Positions 21,939 to 30,890 of a DNA stretch of 36,674 nucleotides are shown one piece after another (the first letter of the stretch is position 1; each line of letters begins with the position of its first letter). The notes under the pieces are model-generated. The model had not been told where the DNA came from. It made no database searches and saw only the letters and a list, made by a program, of their open reading frames with translations. Origin of the DNA: Acholeplasmataceae bacterium (GTDB taxonomy: Bacteria > Bacillota_I > Bacilli_A > Acholeplasmatales > UBA5453). Location of the stretch: the NCBI GenBank assembly GCA_012800005.1, contig JAAZKC010000124.1, positions 1-36,674 of the forward strand, in the 5' to 3' direction. The translations under genes were made by a program, and so were the position numbers.

Positions 21939-22014
21939 GCAGCCTTAGCTCAGTAGGCAGAGCACCAGACTCTTAATCTGGGAGTCGTGGGTTCGATCCC
22001 CACAGGCTGTACCA
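21939..22014 (+). tRNA. tRNA-Lys (anticodon CTT), CCA encoded
   Basis: Cloverleaf: acceptor GCAGCCT/AGGCTGT, D-arm GCTC..GAGC, anticodon arm CCAGA-CTCTTAA-TCTGG, T-arm GTGGG-TTCGATC-CCCAC, ACCA 3' end. Confidence 0.96.
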
Positions 22015-22024
22015 AGAAAATAAT

Positions 22025-22061
22025 AACACACTACTTCTTTTGGAAATAGCGTGTTTTTTTA
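22025..22061 (+). terminator. Terminator of tRNA-Lys
   Basis: AACACACTA...TAGCGTGTTTTTTTA hairpin (one mismatch) with T-run. Confidence 0.6.
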
Positions 22062-22087
22062 TTTTCAAATGGTTTTTAAAGCATTAA

Positions 22088-22486
22088 TTATTTTAAATGA
22101 TCCATTATTTCTACTCTACCGCTATATTGGTTGCTAATTACTTTATCTTCTATAAACAGTAATGTTGGTGTAACTCTTATTTTAATATTTTTAATTGCAT
22201 AAACGCCAATATTTTTATAGGCTGGATCATCAGTAATACCAATAGGATTTAAATCTGTATTAAAGAAATAACAAGTAATTTTATGTTTTTTCATTAATTC
22301 TTTTATTTTAGCAGTAGTCTCTATACATGCTTGACAATTTTCACCATAAAAATAGACATAATAACTGCCTTCAAATGATAAGATTTCTTCCCTTACGATT
22401 TGGGTTGGTTCGACTTCTTTCTTTTTACAACCACCTAATAATGATATCGCAAAGACCATTACCATTAAAATAAATGCTTTTCTCAT
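22088..22486 (-). CDS. Thioredoxin-like lipoprotein
   Basis: Lipobox LLGGC, redox motif CQAC (YGENCQACIET), cis-Pro VTPTLLFIE. Confidence 0.8.
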   Translation of the reverse strand: MRKAFILMVMVFAISLLGGCKKKEVEPTQIVREEILSFEGSYYVYFYGENCQACIETTAKIKELMKKHKITCYFFNTDLNPIGITDDPAYKNIGVYAIKNIKIRVTPTLLFIEDKVISNQYSGRVEIMDHLK

Positions 22487-22683
22487 TATCGTTTAGAAAA
22501 TTTCATTGTTAAATAGCCTTGTTCAAATGCTTCAGGATATGGATAACTTTCTTCTCTCATTCGTCTAAATTGAACAAAGACTAAATCTCTTTCATAATCG
22601 ATTCTTGTGATAACGCCCATTTCTTTTTCATTTTTTACAGAAACGCGTTCACCAATAATTTTTGATTCATCATGCCATGCCAT
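22486..22683 (-). CDS. Hypothetical small protein (65 aa)
   Basis: MAWHDESKIIGERVSVKNEKEMGVITRIDYERDLVFVQFRR...; ATG at 22683 preceded by GAGG; overlaps downstream ORF start. Confidence 0.7.
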   Translation of the reverse strand: MAWHDESKIIGERVSVKNEKEMGVITRIDYERDLVFVQFRRMREESYPYPEAFEQGYLTMKFSKR

Positions 22684-22719
22684 AAAATAATACCTCACTT
22701 CTTATACATTATAACATTT

Positions 22720-23805
22720 TTAAGTTAAGATGATAAGTGGTACACTTAATTCTTCTAATGTTTTTCCTGCGTGATGTGACTTAAAGGGATTTTCATCTAT
22801 TTCATAGGCAATTGCCTTATTAGATATTGAAATTGCGGTATATTCCCCAATAAATGAATCTAAGATTGGATTTATTTCTCCATAACCAAATAAATTAGAT
22901 TTTAACAATTCTTTTTTAGTGTAAAGAATAAATCCTGGTTGAAAATATTTATTAAATAAACTAACAAATTTATCTTTACATTCAGGTTTTACAAAAAATG
23001 TTTTCATTCTATCTTCAATGCTAGGTAAACGGTAAAATGTCTCTACCATTTCCTTATAATCTTTAACATAAAGATATTCAACATCAATAAGCCCGTGATC
23101 AGCAACTATAATTAATAAAACATTACTATCAAGTTTTTTTCTAAAACTATAAACTATTTCATTTAAATATTTAAGTTTATCAATCGCTTTAGGCCCGTTT
23201 ATACCCTCTTTATGAATAGTCGCATCAGGCTCATCAAAGTAACAATAACTTAAACTTCTTTTTCCTTTAGTAATCATTAATAATCTATCAAGTTGTTCAG
23301 TAAATGTTTCATAATCACTTCCATTAATTGGGGCAGGAAATATAGCTTCAACATGTAAGTCTTTATTAACTTCTTTTATTTGTTCAAGGAAGTTTGGTCT
23401 TAAAAGTAAGTCATAAAGATTATTAATAATTTTTTCATTAGTATAATAATCACGTTTTAAAAATATTGTGTCTGTCTTATTTTCAAACTTATTATATTGA
23501 CACCAACCTAAAAAACCTAATTCATATGGCGTTTGACCTCTTAAAAAGGCGTTCGTTGCCGCAACAGTTGTTGGGGGAAAAACACTTGATAAAGTCGTTT
23601 TTATGTTTTTTCTTAAAAATGAATCTTTAGGTAAGTTATTTAAAATATTTATTCCCATTCCATCTAATAACATCACTATTACATGTTTATAATTTTTAGC
23701 TAAGTATTCATCTAATAATGGTAATGTATTATGATGAGTTTTGGCGTTATAGTGTTTTAAAAGTGAATTTGTTACATTTATTAAATTATGTTTATAATTA
23801 ACCAT
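22720..23805 (-). CDS. Alkaline-phosphatase-superfamily protein (type I phosphodiesterase / nucleotide pyrophosphatase-like)
   Basis: VIVMLLDGMGINIL, SSVFPPTTVAATNAFLRGQTPYELGFLGW, IIVADHGLIDVEY, SHHAGKT. Confidence 0.87.
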   Translation of the reverse strand: MVNYKHNLINVTNSLLKHYNAKTHHNTLPLLDEYLAKNYKHVIVMLLDGMGINILNNLPKDSFLRKNIKTTLSSVFPPTTVAATNAFLRGQTPYELGFLGWCQYNKFENKTDTIFLKRDYYTNEKIINNLYDLLLRPNFLEQIKEVNKDLHVEAIFPAPINGSDYETFTEQLDRLLMITKGKRSLSYCYFDEPDATIHKEGINGPKAIDKLKYLNEIVYSFRKKLDSNVLLIIVADHGLIDVEYLYVKDYKEMVETFYRLPSIEDRMKTFFVKPECKDKFVSLFNKYFQPGFILYTKKELLKSNLFGYGEINPILDSFIGEYTAISISNKAIAYEIDENPFKSHHAGKTLEELSVPLIILT

Positions 23806-23823
23806 ATTAATCTCTCTTTTCTT

Positions 23824-24315
23824 TTATTCTACTGATAAATGATAAGCAAGTCTTTTATTATCACTATCAGTTAAAACATGAATAATACCTACTAATTTAA
23901 AATTATTTCTTTCTAAGGATTTAATCATTGGAATATTCTTTTTATGAGTATCAATTCTAATATCTTTAACTTTAAAATAATCAAAGATAAACTTATAAAA
24001 CTTATCAGTTATTTTTAAGCCTAATCCTTTATTACCTACCGCAATTCTATGAATAACCATATAATTATTATCATTTAACCAGGCACCTTTTATTTTCTCA
24101 TAAGTAGGTTCATAGTTAAAAACACTCATTGTCGCTAAAATTTCTTTATCCACATAAACAAATGTATGTCCACCATTAATATCTGTTGTAAGTATTTCTT
24201 TATTCGGATAATTGTTTTGCCACTGAGTTAAGTTAGATTCTTTCATTCTTTCCTGAGCTTCTTTAATAATTTTTAAAATATTTTCTAAATCACTAAGTTT
24301 AGCTTTTCTTATCAT
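23824..24315 (-). CDS. GNAT family N-acetyltransferase
   Basis: MIRKAKLSDLENILKIIKEA..., VIHRIAVGNKGLGLKITDKFYKFIFDY, RIDTHKKNIPMIKSLERNNFKLVG. Confidence 0.85.
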   Translation of the reverse strand: MIRKAKLSDLENILKIIKEAQERMKESNLTQWQNNYPNKEILTTDINGGHTFVYVDKEILATMSVFNYEPTYEKIKGAWLNDNNYMVIHRIAVGNKGLGLKITDKFYKFIFDYFKVKDIRIDTHKKNIPMIKSLERNNFKLVGIIHVLTDSDNKRLAYHLSVE

Positions 24316-24353
24316 ACATAAACCTCACAAAATAATTATAACATGGATTATAA

Positions 24354-24373
24354 AAACCGCACTAGGCGGTTTT
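24354..24373 (-). terminator. Terminator downstream of uracil permease gene
   Basis: AAAACCGC-ACTA-GGCGGTTTT hairpin with T-rich tails on both strands. Confidence 0.65.
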
Positions 24374-24400
24374 ATTTAAAGTTTTAATAATTTATTATAC

Positions 24401-25825
24401 TTATTCAGTTTCTACTACTTCTTTTTTAGCTTTTTGATATTTAATAAGTTCAGGGATTGATAGTAAAGCATTTAAAACTATTCCTACAATTGCCGCAATC
24501 GCGATTGCAGGGAAATATACGATTTGTCCTGAAACTTTATAAAGTGGAAATCCACCATTAGGTAAGGCGTAATGTCCGCCTAAACCAATTACGAAAATAA
24601 CCGCGATAATTGCCAAGTTTTTAGGATTAAACATATCTACTTTCTTTTCAATCATTAAAGTTATTCCTTGAGCAGCAATAACTCCGAATAAATAAATTGA
24701 AGCCCCATTTGTAACAGGTCCAGGTAAGAATGAGGCAAAATCCGCAAGTGGAGTAAATGCAAATAAAATTGCGAGTAACGCTGTTAAGCCAAAAACCCAA
24801 GTAGAAAACACTCTTGTAACGGCGCTTGCGCTAATATTTTCTCCATAATTTGTTCCTGCAGGTCCACCAAAGAATGTCGCAACTACGTCACAAATTCCAT
24901 CTCCAATTAAGTTGTCACCTAGTCTATCTTTAATATCATATTTCTTTTCTACGCCTTTTCTTTCCGCTAGATCATTAACATATAAATCTAGTTGATAAAC
25001 ATGTGCTGTTGATTCAGGAATTGTCACAAGGGCAATCGGTACAATCGCGAGTAAGGCTGCAGGTAAGTAACTCCAGTTTGCTTTAGGGAATGTTGAAAAT
25101 ACTGTCCAGTTTAATATTCTAAAACCAGTATCATGACCGCTTGCGCCAGTAAATAATGAAATATCAATAATTAAGGTTGCTAGAATTCCTACAAGTATTC
25201 CTAGTAAAATTGGTAATTGACCAATAAATCCTTTTCTTAAAAAAACTGTAAAGGCGATAATTGAAAGTAAGGTAATACTTGAAATAAAGAAACTTGAAGC
25301 ATTCATCATGCCAGTAGTAGCGTTAATTGTAAATGAATTAGAAACCGCACTTCCTGCTAGTGAAAGTCCAATTATTGCCGCAACTGGTCCAGTAACATGC
25401 GGCGGTAAGACTTTTTCCATCTTTTCTTGACCAAAATATTTAACAATTACACCCGCAATAACGGATAAAACTCCACTTAGTGCGATTGCAACTTGAATTG
25501 GCCCCATAATTTCTTTGGCAATTAATCCTACATCATTTAAATCTATTCCCAAACTTGAATAATAACTTGCGGCAATAATTGAAACCGCAGGGATATATGA
25601 GAAGCTTGAGCCAAAATAAAGTGGTATCTTTCCTTTAGTAACTAATAAAAACACTAAAGTAGCGACACCACTAGCGAAGATTGCAGTAGGAATATTGAAT
25701 TTCATCAATAACGCTGCTAAAACTGTTGCCGGTAACATTACTAAAAATTGTTGTACCGCAAATAATAACGATTTTGCTATCGTTGGCTTTTCATCAGGTA
25801 AATACCCAATAACTTTTTTTGTCAT
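24401..25825 (-). CDS. NCS2 family uracil permease (UraA/PyrP-like)
   Basis: LLFAVQQFLVMLPATVLAALLMKFNIPTAIFASGVATLVFLLVTKGKIPLYFGSSFSYIPAV, IPESTAHVYQLDLYV, GDGICDVVATFFGGPAGTNYGENI; likely start MTKKVIGYLPDEKP at 25825 (GAAAGGGG SD). Confidence 0.9.
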   Translation of the reverse strand: MTKKVIGYLPDEKPTIAKSLLFAVQQFLVMLPATVLAALLMKFNIPTAIFASGVATLVFLLVTKGKIPLYFGSSFSYIPAVSIIAASYYSSLGIDLNDVGLIAKEIMGPIQVAIALSGVLSVIAGVIVKYFGQEKMEKVLPPHVTGPVAAIIGLSLAGSAVSNSFTINATTGMMNASSFFISSITLLSIIAFTVFLRKGFIGQLPILLGILVGILATLIIDISLFTGASGHDTGFRILNWTVFSTFPKANWSYLPAALLAIVPIALVTIPESTAHVYQLDLYVNDLAERKGVEKKYDIKDRLGDNLIGDGICDVVATFFGGPAGTNYGENISASAVTRVFSTWVFGLTALLAILFAFTPLADFASFLPGPVTNGASIYLFGVIAAQGITLMIEKKVDMFNPKNLAIIAVIFVIGLGGHYALPNGGFPLYKVSGQIVYFPAIAIAAIVGIVLNALLSIPELIKYQKAKKEVVETE

Positions 25826-25861
25826 AAATAGACCCCTTTCTTTTTTAGCAGGCCATTTAAC

Positions 25862-25887
25862 AAAAAAGGACACCTATAGCGCCCTTT
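25862..25887 (-). terminator. Leader terminator of uracil permease attenuator
   Basis: Minus strand AAAGGGCGC-TATAG-GTGTCCTTTTTTG: 9-bp stem (two G-U) plus T-run, upstream of the permease start. Confidence 0.8.
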
Positions 25888-25912
25888 AATTACGTTAAAA
25901 AAGATTTGTATA

Positions 25913-25945
25913 CCTTTTGTTGCTCTCTGTCAACGGTTAAAGGAC
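25913..25945 (-). promoter_or_regulatory. PyrR-binding-loop-like anti-antiterminator in uracil permease leader
   Basis: Minus strand CCTTT-AACC-GTTG-A-CAGAGA-G-CAAC-A-AAAGG; hexaloop CAGAGA fits CNGNGA; 5' arm GTCCTTTAA can alternatively pair with the terminator arm TTAAAGGGC. Confidence 0.7.
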
Positions 25946-25964
25946 CTTACTTTTACTACTAACA

Positions 25965-25993
25965 ATGATACTTCATTTATTTTTAAAATACAA
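25965..25993 (-). promoter_or_regulatory. Promoter of uracil permease
   Basis: Minus strand TTGTAT, 17-nt spacer, TATCAT. Confidence 0.6.
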
Positions 25994-26024
25994 GTCTTTT
26001 TTAAAATATCTTTATTTTTATTTT

Positions 26025-26864
26025 TTATCCTAAAGCAATATCTAGAACCATCATCACAATAAAGCCAATTGTAAAGCCAAATGTTGAATAGTGAGCCCCT
26101 GTTTCTGTTGATCTATTTCTTGCTTCAGGAATTAATTCTTCTACTACTACAAATATCATCGCTCCTGCCGCAAAGGCTAAAGCGTAAGGTAATATTGGTA
26201 ACATAAACTGAACTAAGATTGCACCAATAACTGCGAATAGTGGTTCAACTAGAGCGCTAGCTTGACCGTAAAAGAATGATTTACTTCTACTTAGGCCTTC
26301 TTGTCTTAAAGGAATTGATACCGCTGCTCCTTCTGGAAAGTTTTGAATTCCAATTCCAATTGAAACAATAATCGCTGAAATTAACGCAGCTCTTGCATCC
26401 GCTACTGCTCCATCTCTTAAAAATGCACCAACCGCACCTATCGCAACCCCAACAGCTAATCCCTCAGGGATATTATGAAGTGTAATCGAAAAAATTAGTA
26501 ATCTTATTCTTGACCAACTTGTTTTTGGTCCTTCTGGTTTATGTCCTTCGCCAAAGTGTAGGTGAGGTAAACATCTATCAAAGATATATAAAAATATTAC
26601 TCCTAATAGTATTCCTATTGCCGCAACCAACCAAGGAATATAACCTAAATCTTCCGCATGTTCCAGCGCTGGAATAATTAAACTCCAAACCGATGCGGCA
26701 ATCATTACCCCACTTGCAAATCCTAGCATTAATGCATACGCTTTATTATTTATCTTCTTAAAAAAGAACACCAAGCCTGCCCCAAGTGCAGTTATTCCCC
26801 ATGTTAATAATCCTGCAAGTAAGGCAATTAACCAAACTGGCTGTTGTAATAACCAATCAATCAT
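26025..26864 (-). CDS. ZIP family metal transporter
   Basis: FSITLHNIPEGLAVGVAIGAVG and IGIGIQNFPEGAAVSIPLRQEG (HNxPEG / NxPEG motifs), 8 TM, His-rich loop. Confidence 0.93.
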   Translation of the reverse strand: MIDWLLQQPVWLIALLAGLLTWGITALGAGLVFFFKKINNKAYALMLGFASGVMIAASVWSLIIPALEHAEDLGYIPWLVAAIGILLGVIFLYIFDRCLPHLHFGEGHKPEGPKTSWSRIRLLIFSITLHNIPEGLAVGVAIGAVGAFLRDGAVADARAALISAIIVSIGIGIQNFPEGAAVSIPLRQEGLSRSKSFFYGQASALVEPLFAVIGAILVQFMLPILPYALAFAAGAMIFVVVEELIPEARNRSTETGAHYSTFGFTIGFIVMMVLDIALG

Positions 26865-26938
26865 ATTTTAAAGCCCTTTCTTATAAAAACATAATTGTAT
26901 ATAAAGGAAATCTGTAAAGATTTTCTTTAATTTCTAAA

Positions 26939-28183
26939 TTATACAGTTAATTCAATACCTTGGCTAATTTCATGGTTTTCAAATAATGAATCCATTGCCT
27001 TAGCTTTTGTATTATCAGCATCATTACATGAAACTGCCGTTAAGACATTATTATATCTAATCATAAATTCCATCGATAAATTTGTTGGTTTTTGAACATA
27101 GTATAAACGATACCCCTGTTTTACTAATAAATCGGCAACTGCACTTTCTAAAACAGCACTATTAAAGACATTTAAATTACCATCAATTATTTCTTGTTGA
27201 GCAACATAACCTAATTGACCTGTAAGTAAGCCAACATCTTTATAATAAACTTTAAAAATATCATATCTTGCGTGATTTGCAAGAGGTAACTTGTAATCTT
27301 CAAGTTGGAAAGAAATATGAATCATATCAGCATCATGAAGCCATAAAATTGATGATTCAAATTTTCTTGCGTTACCTTTATCTTCAACAACTCCATATTG
27401 AAATTTTTTATATTCTTTTACAAGTTGAGCTGGAAGTGAATTTAAGCACTGTTTAACTTTTCTTCTATCTGTTTTCTTTAAGTATTTATCGATATCTTTT
27501 TCATATTGTCGTAAAATAGCTTTTTGAAGTCTAATTACTGTTTTAAAGTTATGTTTATGAATAAAACTATAAACAACTTCAGGAAGACCACCAATAACCA
27601 TATACTCTTTAAACAAACTTATAAACTCTTCATGGAGCGCAATCGGAATAGGTGTTTTCGCATTAAAGTGTGACTCAACTTCGCTAATTGTTTTATCACT
27701 AACACCATTTGCCCATAAAAACTCTTCAAAGTCTAGGGAATGCATAGTTACTAAATATTCATTTTCTCTAATATCAGTATCAAATTTATTTTGATTACCA
27801 CCATAAACAGAACTCGCCATAATAACATCAAATCTACCATCTTCCATAAAAACTGGTGCCGCATCTCTTGCACGTTCACATAGATGAACTTCATCTAAGA
27901 AAATTAGTGTCTTTCTAGGAACTAACTTACTAGTTTGTAGTTTAAGCGTTATTTGTTTTGTCAAATTTCCCATATCTAATGAGCCAGCAAAAATTGATTT
28001 ATAAAGAGGATTAGTTTCAAAATTTATCGTAATCAAATTATCATAGTGTTCTTTTGCGAATTGTTCTACTAAAAAACTCTTTCCAACACCTCTCGGGCCT
28101 TTAATAAATAATGCCTTTTTATCTTCTATTGAAAACCATTCTTCTAATACATCTGTCATTTTTCTTCTTAACATTTTCATCAC
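26939..28183 (-). CDS. AAA_14/DUF4143-type ATPase
   Basis: Walker A KGPRGVGKSFLVEQFAKE, Walker B TLIFLDEVHLCERAR, DUF4143-like MVIGGLPEVVYSF...QYEKDIDKYLKK. Confidence 0.88.
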   Translation of the reverse strand: MMKMLRRKMTDVLEEWFSIEDKKALFIKGPRGVGKSFLVEQFAKEHYDNLITINFETNPLYKSIFAGSLDMGNLTKQITLKLQTSKLVPRKTLIFLDEVHLCERARDAAPVFMEDGRFDVIMASSVYGGNQNKFDTDIRENEYLVTMHSLDFEEFLWANGVSDKTISEVESHFNAKTPIPIALHEEFISLFKEYMVIGGLPEVVYSFIHKHNFKTVIRLQKAILRQYEKDIDKYLKKTDRRKVKQCLNSLPAQLVKEYKKFQYGVVEDKGNARKFESSILWLHDADMIHISFQLEDYKLPLANHARYDIFKVYYKDVGLLTGQLGYVAQQEIIDGNLNVFNSAVLESAVADLLVKQGYRLYYVQKPTNLSMEFMIRYNNVLTAVSCNDADNTKAKAMDSLFENHEISQGIELTV

Positions 28184-28297
28184 CTATCTTTATTATATCA
28201 TAATAAACTACTTTGTAAATGATAAAATACATATTTTTATAACTAATAATTTTTAATCTCACATTTATTAGTTTAGAATAAAATATTTTTTTGCATT

Positions 28298-28320
28298 AAA
28301 AAAGATTGCCAAAGCAATCT
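28298..28320 (-). terminator. Terminator downstream of mrp
   Basis: Minus strand AGATTGC-TTTG-GCAATCT-TTTTT. Confidence 0.8.
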
Positions 28321-29311
28321 AAATTAAATGAATTATCATCTCTGCGATTTCATCATAAATCTTACCAACTTCTTCATCTGCTTCATATATAAAACCTTCA
28401 TCTGGTTGGTTAATAGGTATTTGACCTAGTAGTGGAACACTTAGTCTATGAGAAACTAATTCTCCCCCACCTTCACCAAAGATAAACTCTTTTTTATTAT
28501 TACATGTATTATGATAATAACTCATGTTTTCAACTACACCAATAAGTTCATGACCTATCTGAACCGCACCAAGTCCCGCCTTTAAAGCAACATTTGATGC
28601 GTTAATATGCGGAGTTGTAATAATAATCATTTTTGCATCTGGAGCAAATCTATTAATATCTAGTGCAGCATCACCTGTTCCTGGTGGTAAGTCAATTAAG
28701 ACATAATCAGTATTATCTGCCCATTTAACACCGTTAAAATAATGTTCAAGCAATTTTCCAATCATAGGGCCACGCCACATTACTGGTTTATTATCTTCAA
28801 CAAAAAACGCTGTTGAAATAATCTCTATACCACTAGCTGATGGTGGAATCATTAACTCATTAGCTGTAGCGGTTGGTTTTTCAAAGGGAATTCCATAAAT
28901 ATCCGCGATAGTTGCGCCGTAAACATCCGCATCAATAATTCCTACCTTTTTACCTAAACGGGTCAAAGAATACGCTAAATTAGCTGTAAAAGTTGATTTT
29001 CCAACTCCACCTTTACCACTAGCAATTCCAATATAAGTTATTTTCTTTTCATCTTTTTCTAAAAATTCATTTTTCTCAAAAGTAATTTTTATTCCTGGAA
29101 ACCCTAATTCTAATTTTACTAATTTTGTTAATTCAATTTTAAAATCTATTTCATCTTTTGAATTAGGATATTTAAGCGCAATAACAACATCAACTATTCC
29201 AGTAGGGCCAACAGTTAACTTTTTAAGTCCATCTACCTTACCAATTTGTTTTTTATATCCAGGATCAACTAATGATTCAATTTTTGCTCTTAATTCTTGA
29301 TAATCTACCAT
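28319..29311 (-). CDS. Mrp/NBP35 (ApbC) family P-loop ATPase, Fe-S carrier
   Basis: N-terminal MIP18-like domain, deviant Walker A ASGKGGVGKSTFTANLA, VLIDLPPGTGDAAL. Confidence 0.94.
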   Translation of the reverse strand: MVDYQELRAKIESLVDPGYKKQIGKVDGLKKLTVGPTGIVDVVIALKYPNSKDEIDFKIELTKLVKLELGFPGIKITFEKNEFLEKDEKKITYIGIASGKGGVGKSTFTANLAYSLTRLGKKVGIIDADVYGATIADIYGIPFEKPTATANELMIPPSASGIEIISTAFFVEDNKPVMWRGPMIGKLLEHYFNGVKWADNTDYVLIDLPPGTGDAALDINRFAPDAKMIIITTPHINASNVALKAGLGAVQIGHELIGVVENMSYYHNTCNNKKEFIFGEGGGELVSHRLSVPLLGQIPINQPDEGFIYEADEEVGKIYDEIAEMIIHLI

Positions 29312-29362
29312 TTTTACACCTCGAAAATTATTATATCATGGATATCTTTTAATTTACAAAAT

Positions 29363-30709
29363 TTACAAAAAAATTGTCATATAAACAGGTAAATAAATAA
29401 TATCATCTTTAACAACTAAATCTTTTGTATGAAGCAAATATTTTCTTCCTAATTTATTTTTAAATTTAGTTTTAAATTTATTCATTGATGAAACAGTATA
29501 GTTTTTACCAGATTTAACTTCAATGGGTGAGATTTTAGTAGGTTTTTGTAAGTCTTTAATTAAAAAATCAATTTCCATAGTATTTTTACTATTAAGATTA
29601 TCATATCTAGAATAAAAATAAAGATTTTTCCCATTGGCACTTAGCATTTGTGCAACAACGTTTTCAAATATCATCCCATTATTAACTTCTAATTTATCCG
29701 CTATAATTTTTTTAGCTATTTCAGCTTGCATTTTACTATCTTCATCAAAAGCATGACTTAATAGTAACCCAGTATCTGCCATATACATTTTTAAAGTTAA
29801 TCTATCTTTATAAAGTGATAATCCCACAGTAGGATCATTCGCGTTATAACAAGGATTTGTTATCATAGCCTCATTAAGCCACATAAAAGCCTCTTCATAA
29901 TCTCTAAAACGAGCCTCCTTTTCAATTGCACTTAAACTAAACTTTTTCTCGTGTTTAGAAAGTTGGCTTGGGATTTCATCAAAAATACTCAAAACTTTAT
30001 ATTCATAACCTTTTGCATATTTTGAAATATCATTACGATAAAGTGTTAAAATGTCTCTTTTAACTCTATCTACTTTATTATAATCATTAGTATTAAGATA
30101 TTCTAAAACTGCTTGTGGCATTCCGCCCACTAATATATACGTTCTAAAAAGTTTCATTATTGACGAATGAAGAACTCTTAATGGATTTAATTCTTCAAAA
30201 TGATTTTTAATAACATTAAATAAATCTTCCTTCCCTAATGCTATACAAAACTCTTCAAAATTTAACGGATACATCTTTAGAATTCGCTCTTCAGAGGGAA
30301 TTAAAATATTTTCAACATTCCTTTTTAAACCCAAAAGTGAACCTATTTCAATATAATCATATCGATTATCAAAAACCAAATGTTTAATAAGTTGTCTTGC
30401 TTTAGGAAATAACTGGATTTCATCAAAAATAATTAGTGACTCCCTTTCGTATAAAGTTGTCCCAGTAATTGTTGATAATAAAAAGAAAAACTCATCTAAA
30501 TTAGATGCATATTTAGTAAATAACGATTTAACCTCATCGCTTGCGATGCTGAAATCAATAAAGATAAATGATTTGTATTCATTTTTCGCAAACTCCTTAA
30601 CTATGGTTGTTTTACCAACACGTCTAGCACCTTCAATAACTAACGCAGTCTTGCCTTGCTCTTTTTTCCAGTTAAGTAAATCATCATATATTTTTCTTTT
30701 AATGAACAT
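29363..30709 (-). CDS. AAA_14/DUF4143-type ATPase
   Basis: MFIKRKIYDDLLNWKKEQGKTALVIEGARRVGKTTIVKEFAK, LIIFDEIQLFPKARQLIKHLV, YILVGGMPQAVLEYL, C-terminal EIDFLI...PIEVKSGKNY; SD AGGAGG upstream of ATG at 30709. Confidence 0.9.
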   Translation of the reverse strand: MFIKRKIYDDLLNWKKEQGKTALVIEGARRVGKTTIVKEFAKNEYKSFIFIDFSIASDEVKSLFTKYASNLDEFFFLLSTITGTTLYERESLIIFDEIQLFPKARQLIKHLVFDNRYDYIEIGSLLGLKRNVENILIPSEERILKMYPLNFEEFCIALGKEDLFNVIKNHFEELNPLRVLHSSIMKLFRTYILVGGMPQAVLEYLNTNDYNKVDRVKRDILTLYRNDISKYAKGYEYKVLSIFDEIPSQLSKHEKKFSLSAIEKEARFRDYEEAFMWLNEAMITNPCYNANDPTVGLSLYKDRLTLKMYMADTGLLLSHAFDEDSKMQAEIAKKIIADKLEVNNGMIFENVVAQMLSANGKNLYFYSRYDNLNSKNTMEIDFLIKDLQKPTKISPIEVKSGKNYTVSSMNKFKTKFKNKLGRKYLLHTKDLVVKDDIIYLPVYMTIFL

Positions 30710-30735
30710 ATTAATAACCTCCTTTATCATCATTA

Positions 30736-30824
30736 TACACGTTTTTGAACTTTTTTAAAAGCCTTTTTTACACGTTTTTGAACTTTTTTAAAAGCTTTTT
30801 TACACGTTTTTGAACTTTTTAAAG
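30736..30824. repeat. Tandem imperfect repeat, period 32-33 bp, about 2.7 copies
   Basis: TACACGTTTTTGAACTTTTTTAAAAGCCTTTTT starting at 30736, 30769 and 30801. Confidence 0.9.
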
Positions 30825-30840
30825 AAATAAACCGAAGAAA

Positions 30841-30870
30841 AAGCCTTAATAATTAACTTATTTAAGGCCT
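30841..30870 (-). terminator. Terminator downstream of serpin
   Basis: Minus strand GCCTTAAATAAGTTAATTATTAAGGCTTTTTC imperfect hairpin with T-run. Confidence 0.65.
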
Positions 30871-30890
30871 AAATGTTATTTGTTATTTAT

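Noticed and set aside
26939-30733. Novel defence or toxin-antitoxin system built on the two DUF4143 ATPases
   Set aside because: No toxin partner, restriction/modification gene or defence hallmark next to them; mrp between them is a housekeeping Fe-S gene. Kept only as a paralogue observation.
25695-30758. Track ORFs 25695..25889 (+), 27268..27456 (+) and 30546..30758 (+)
   Set aside because: Antisense to uracil permease and the DUF4143 ATPases; likely spurious.
30736-30824. CRISPR array
   Set aside because: Period of 32-33 bp with the whole unit repeated and no unique spacers; no cas genes in the window. It is a simple tandem repeat.
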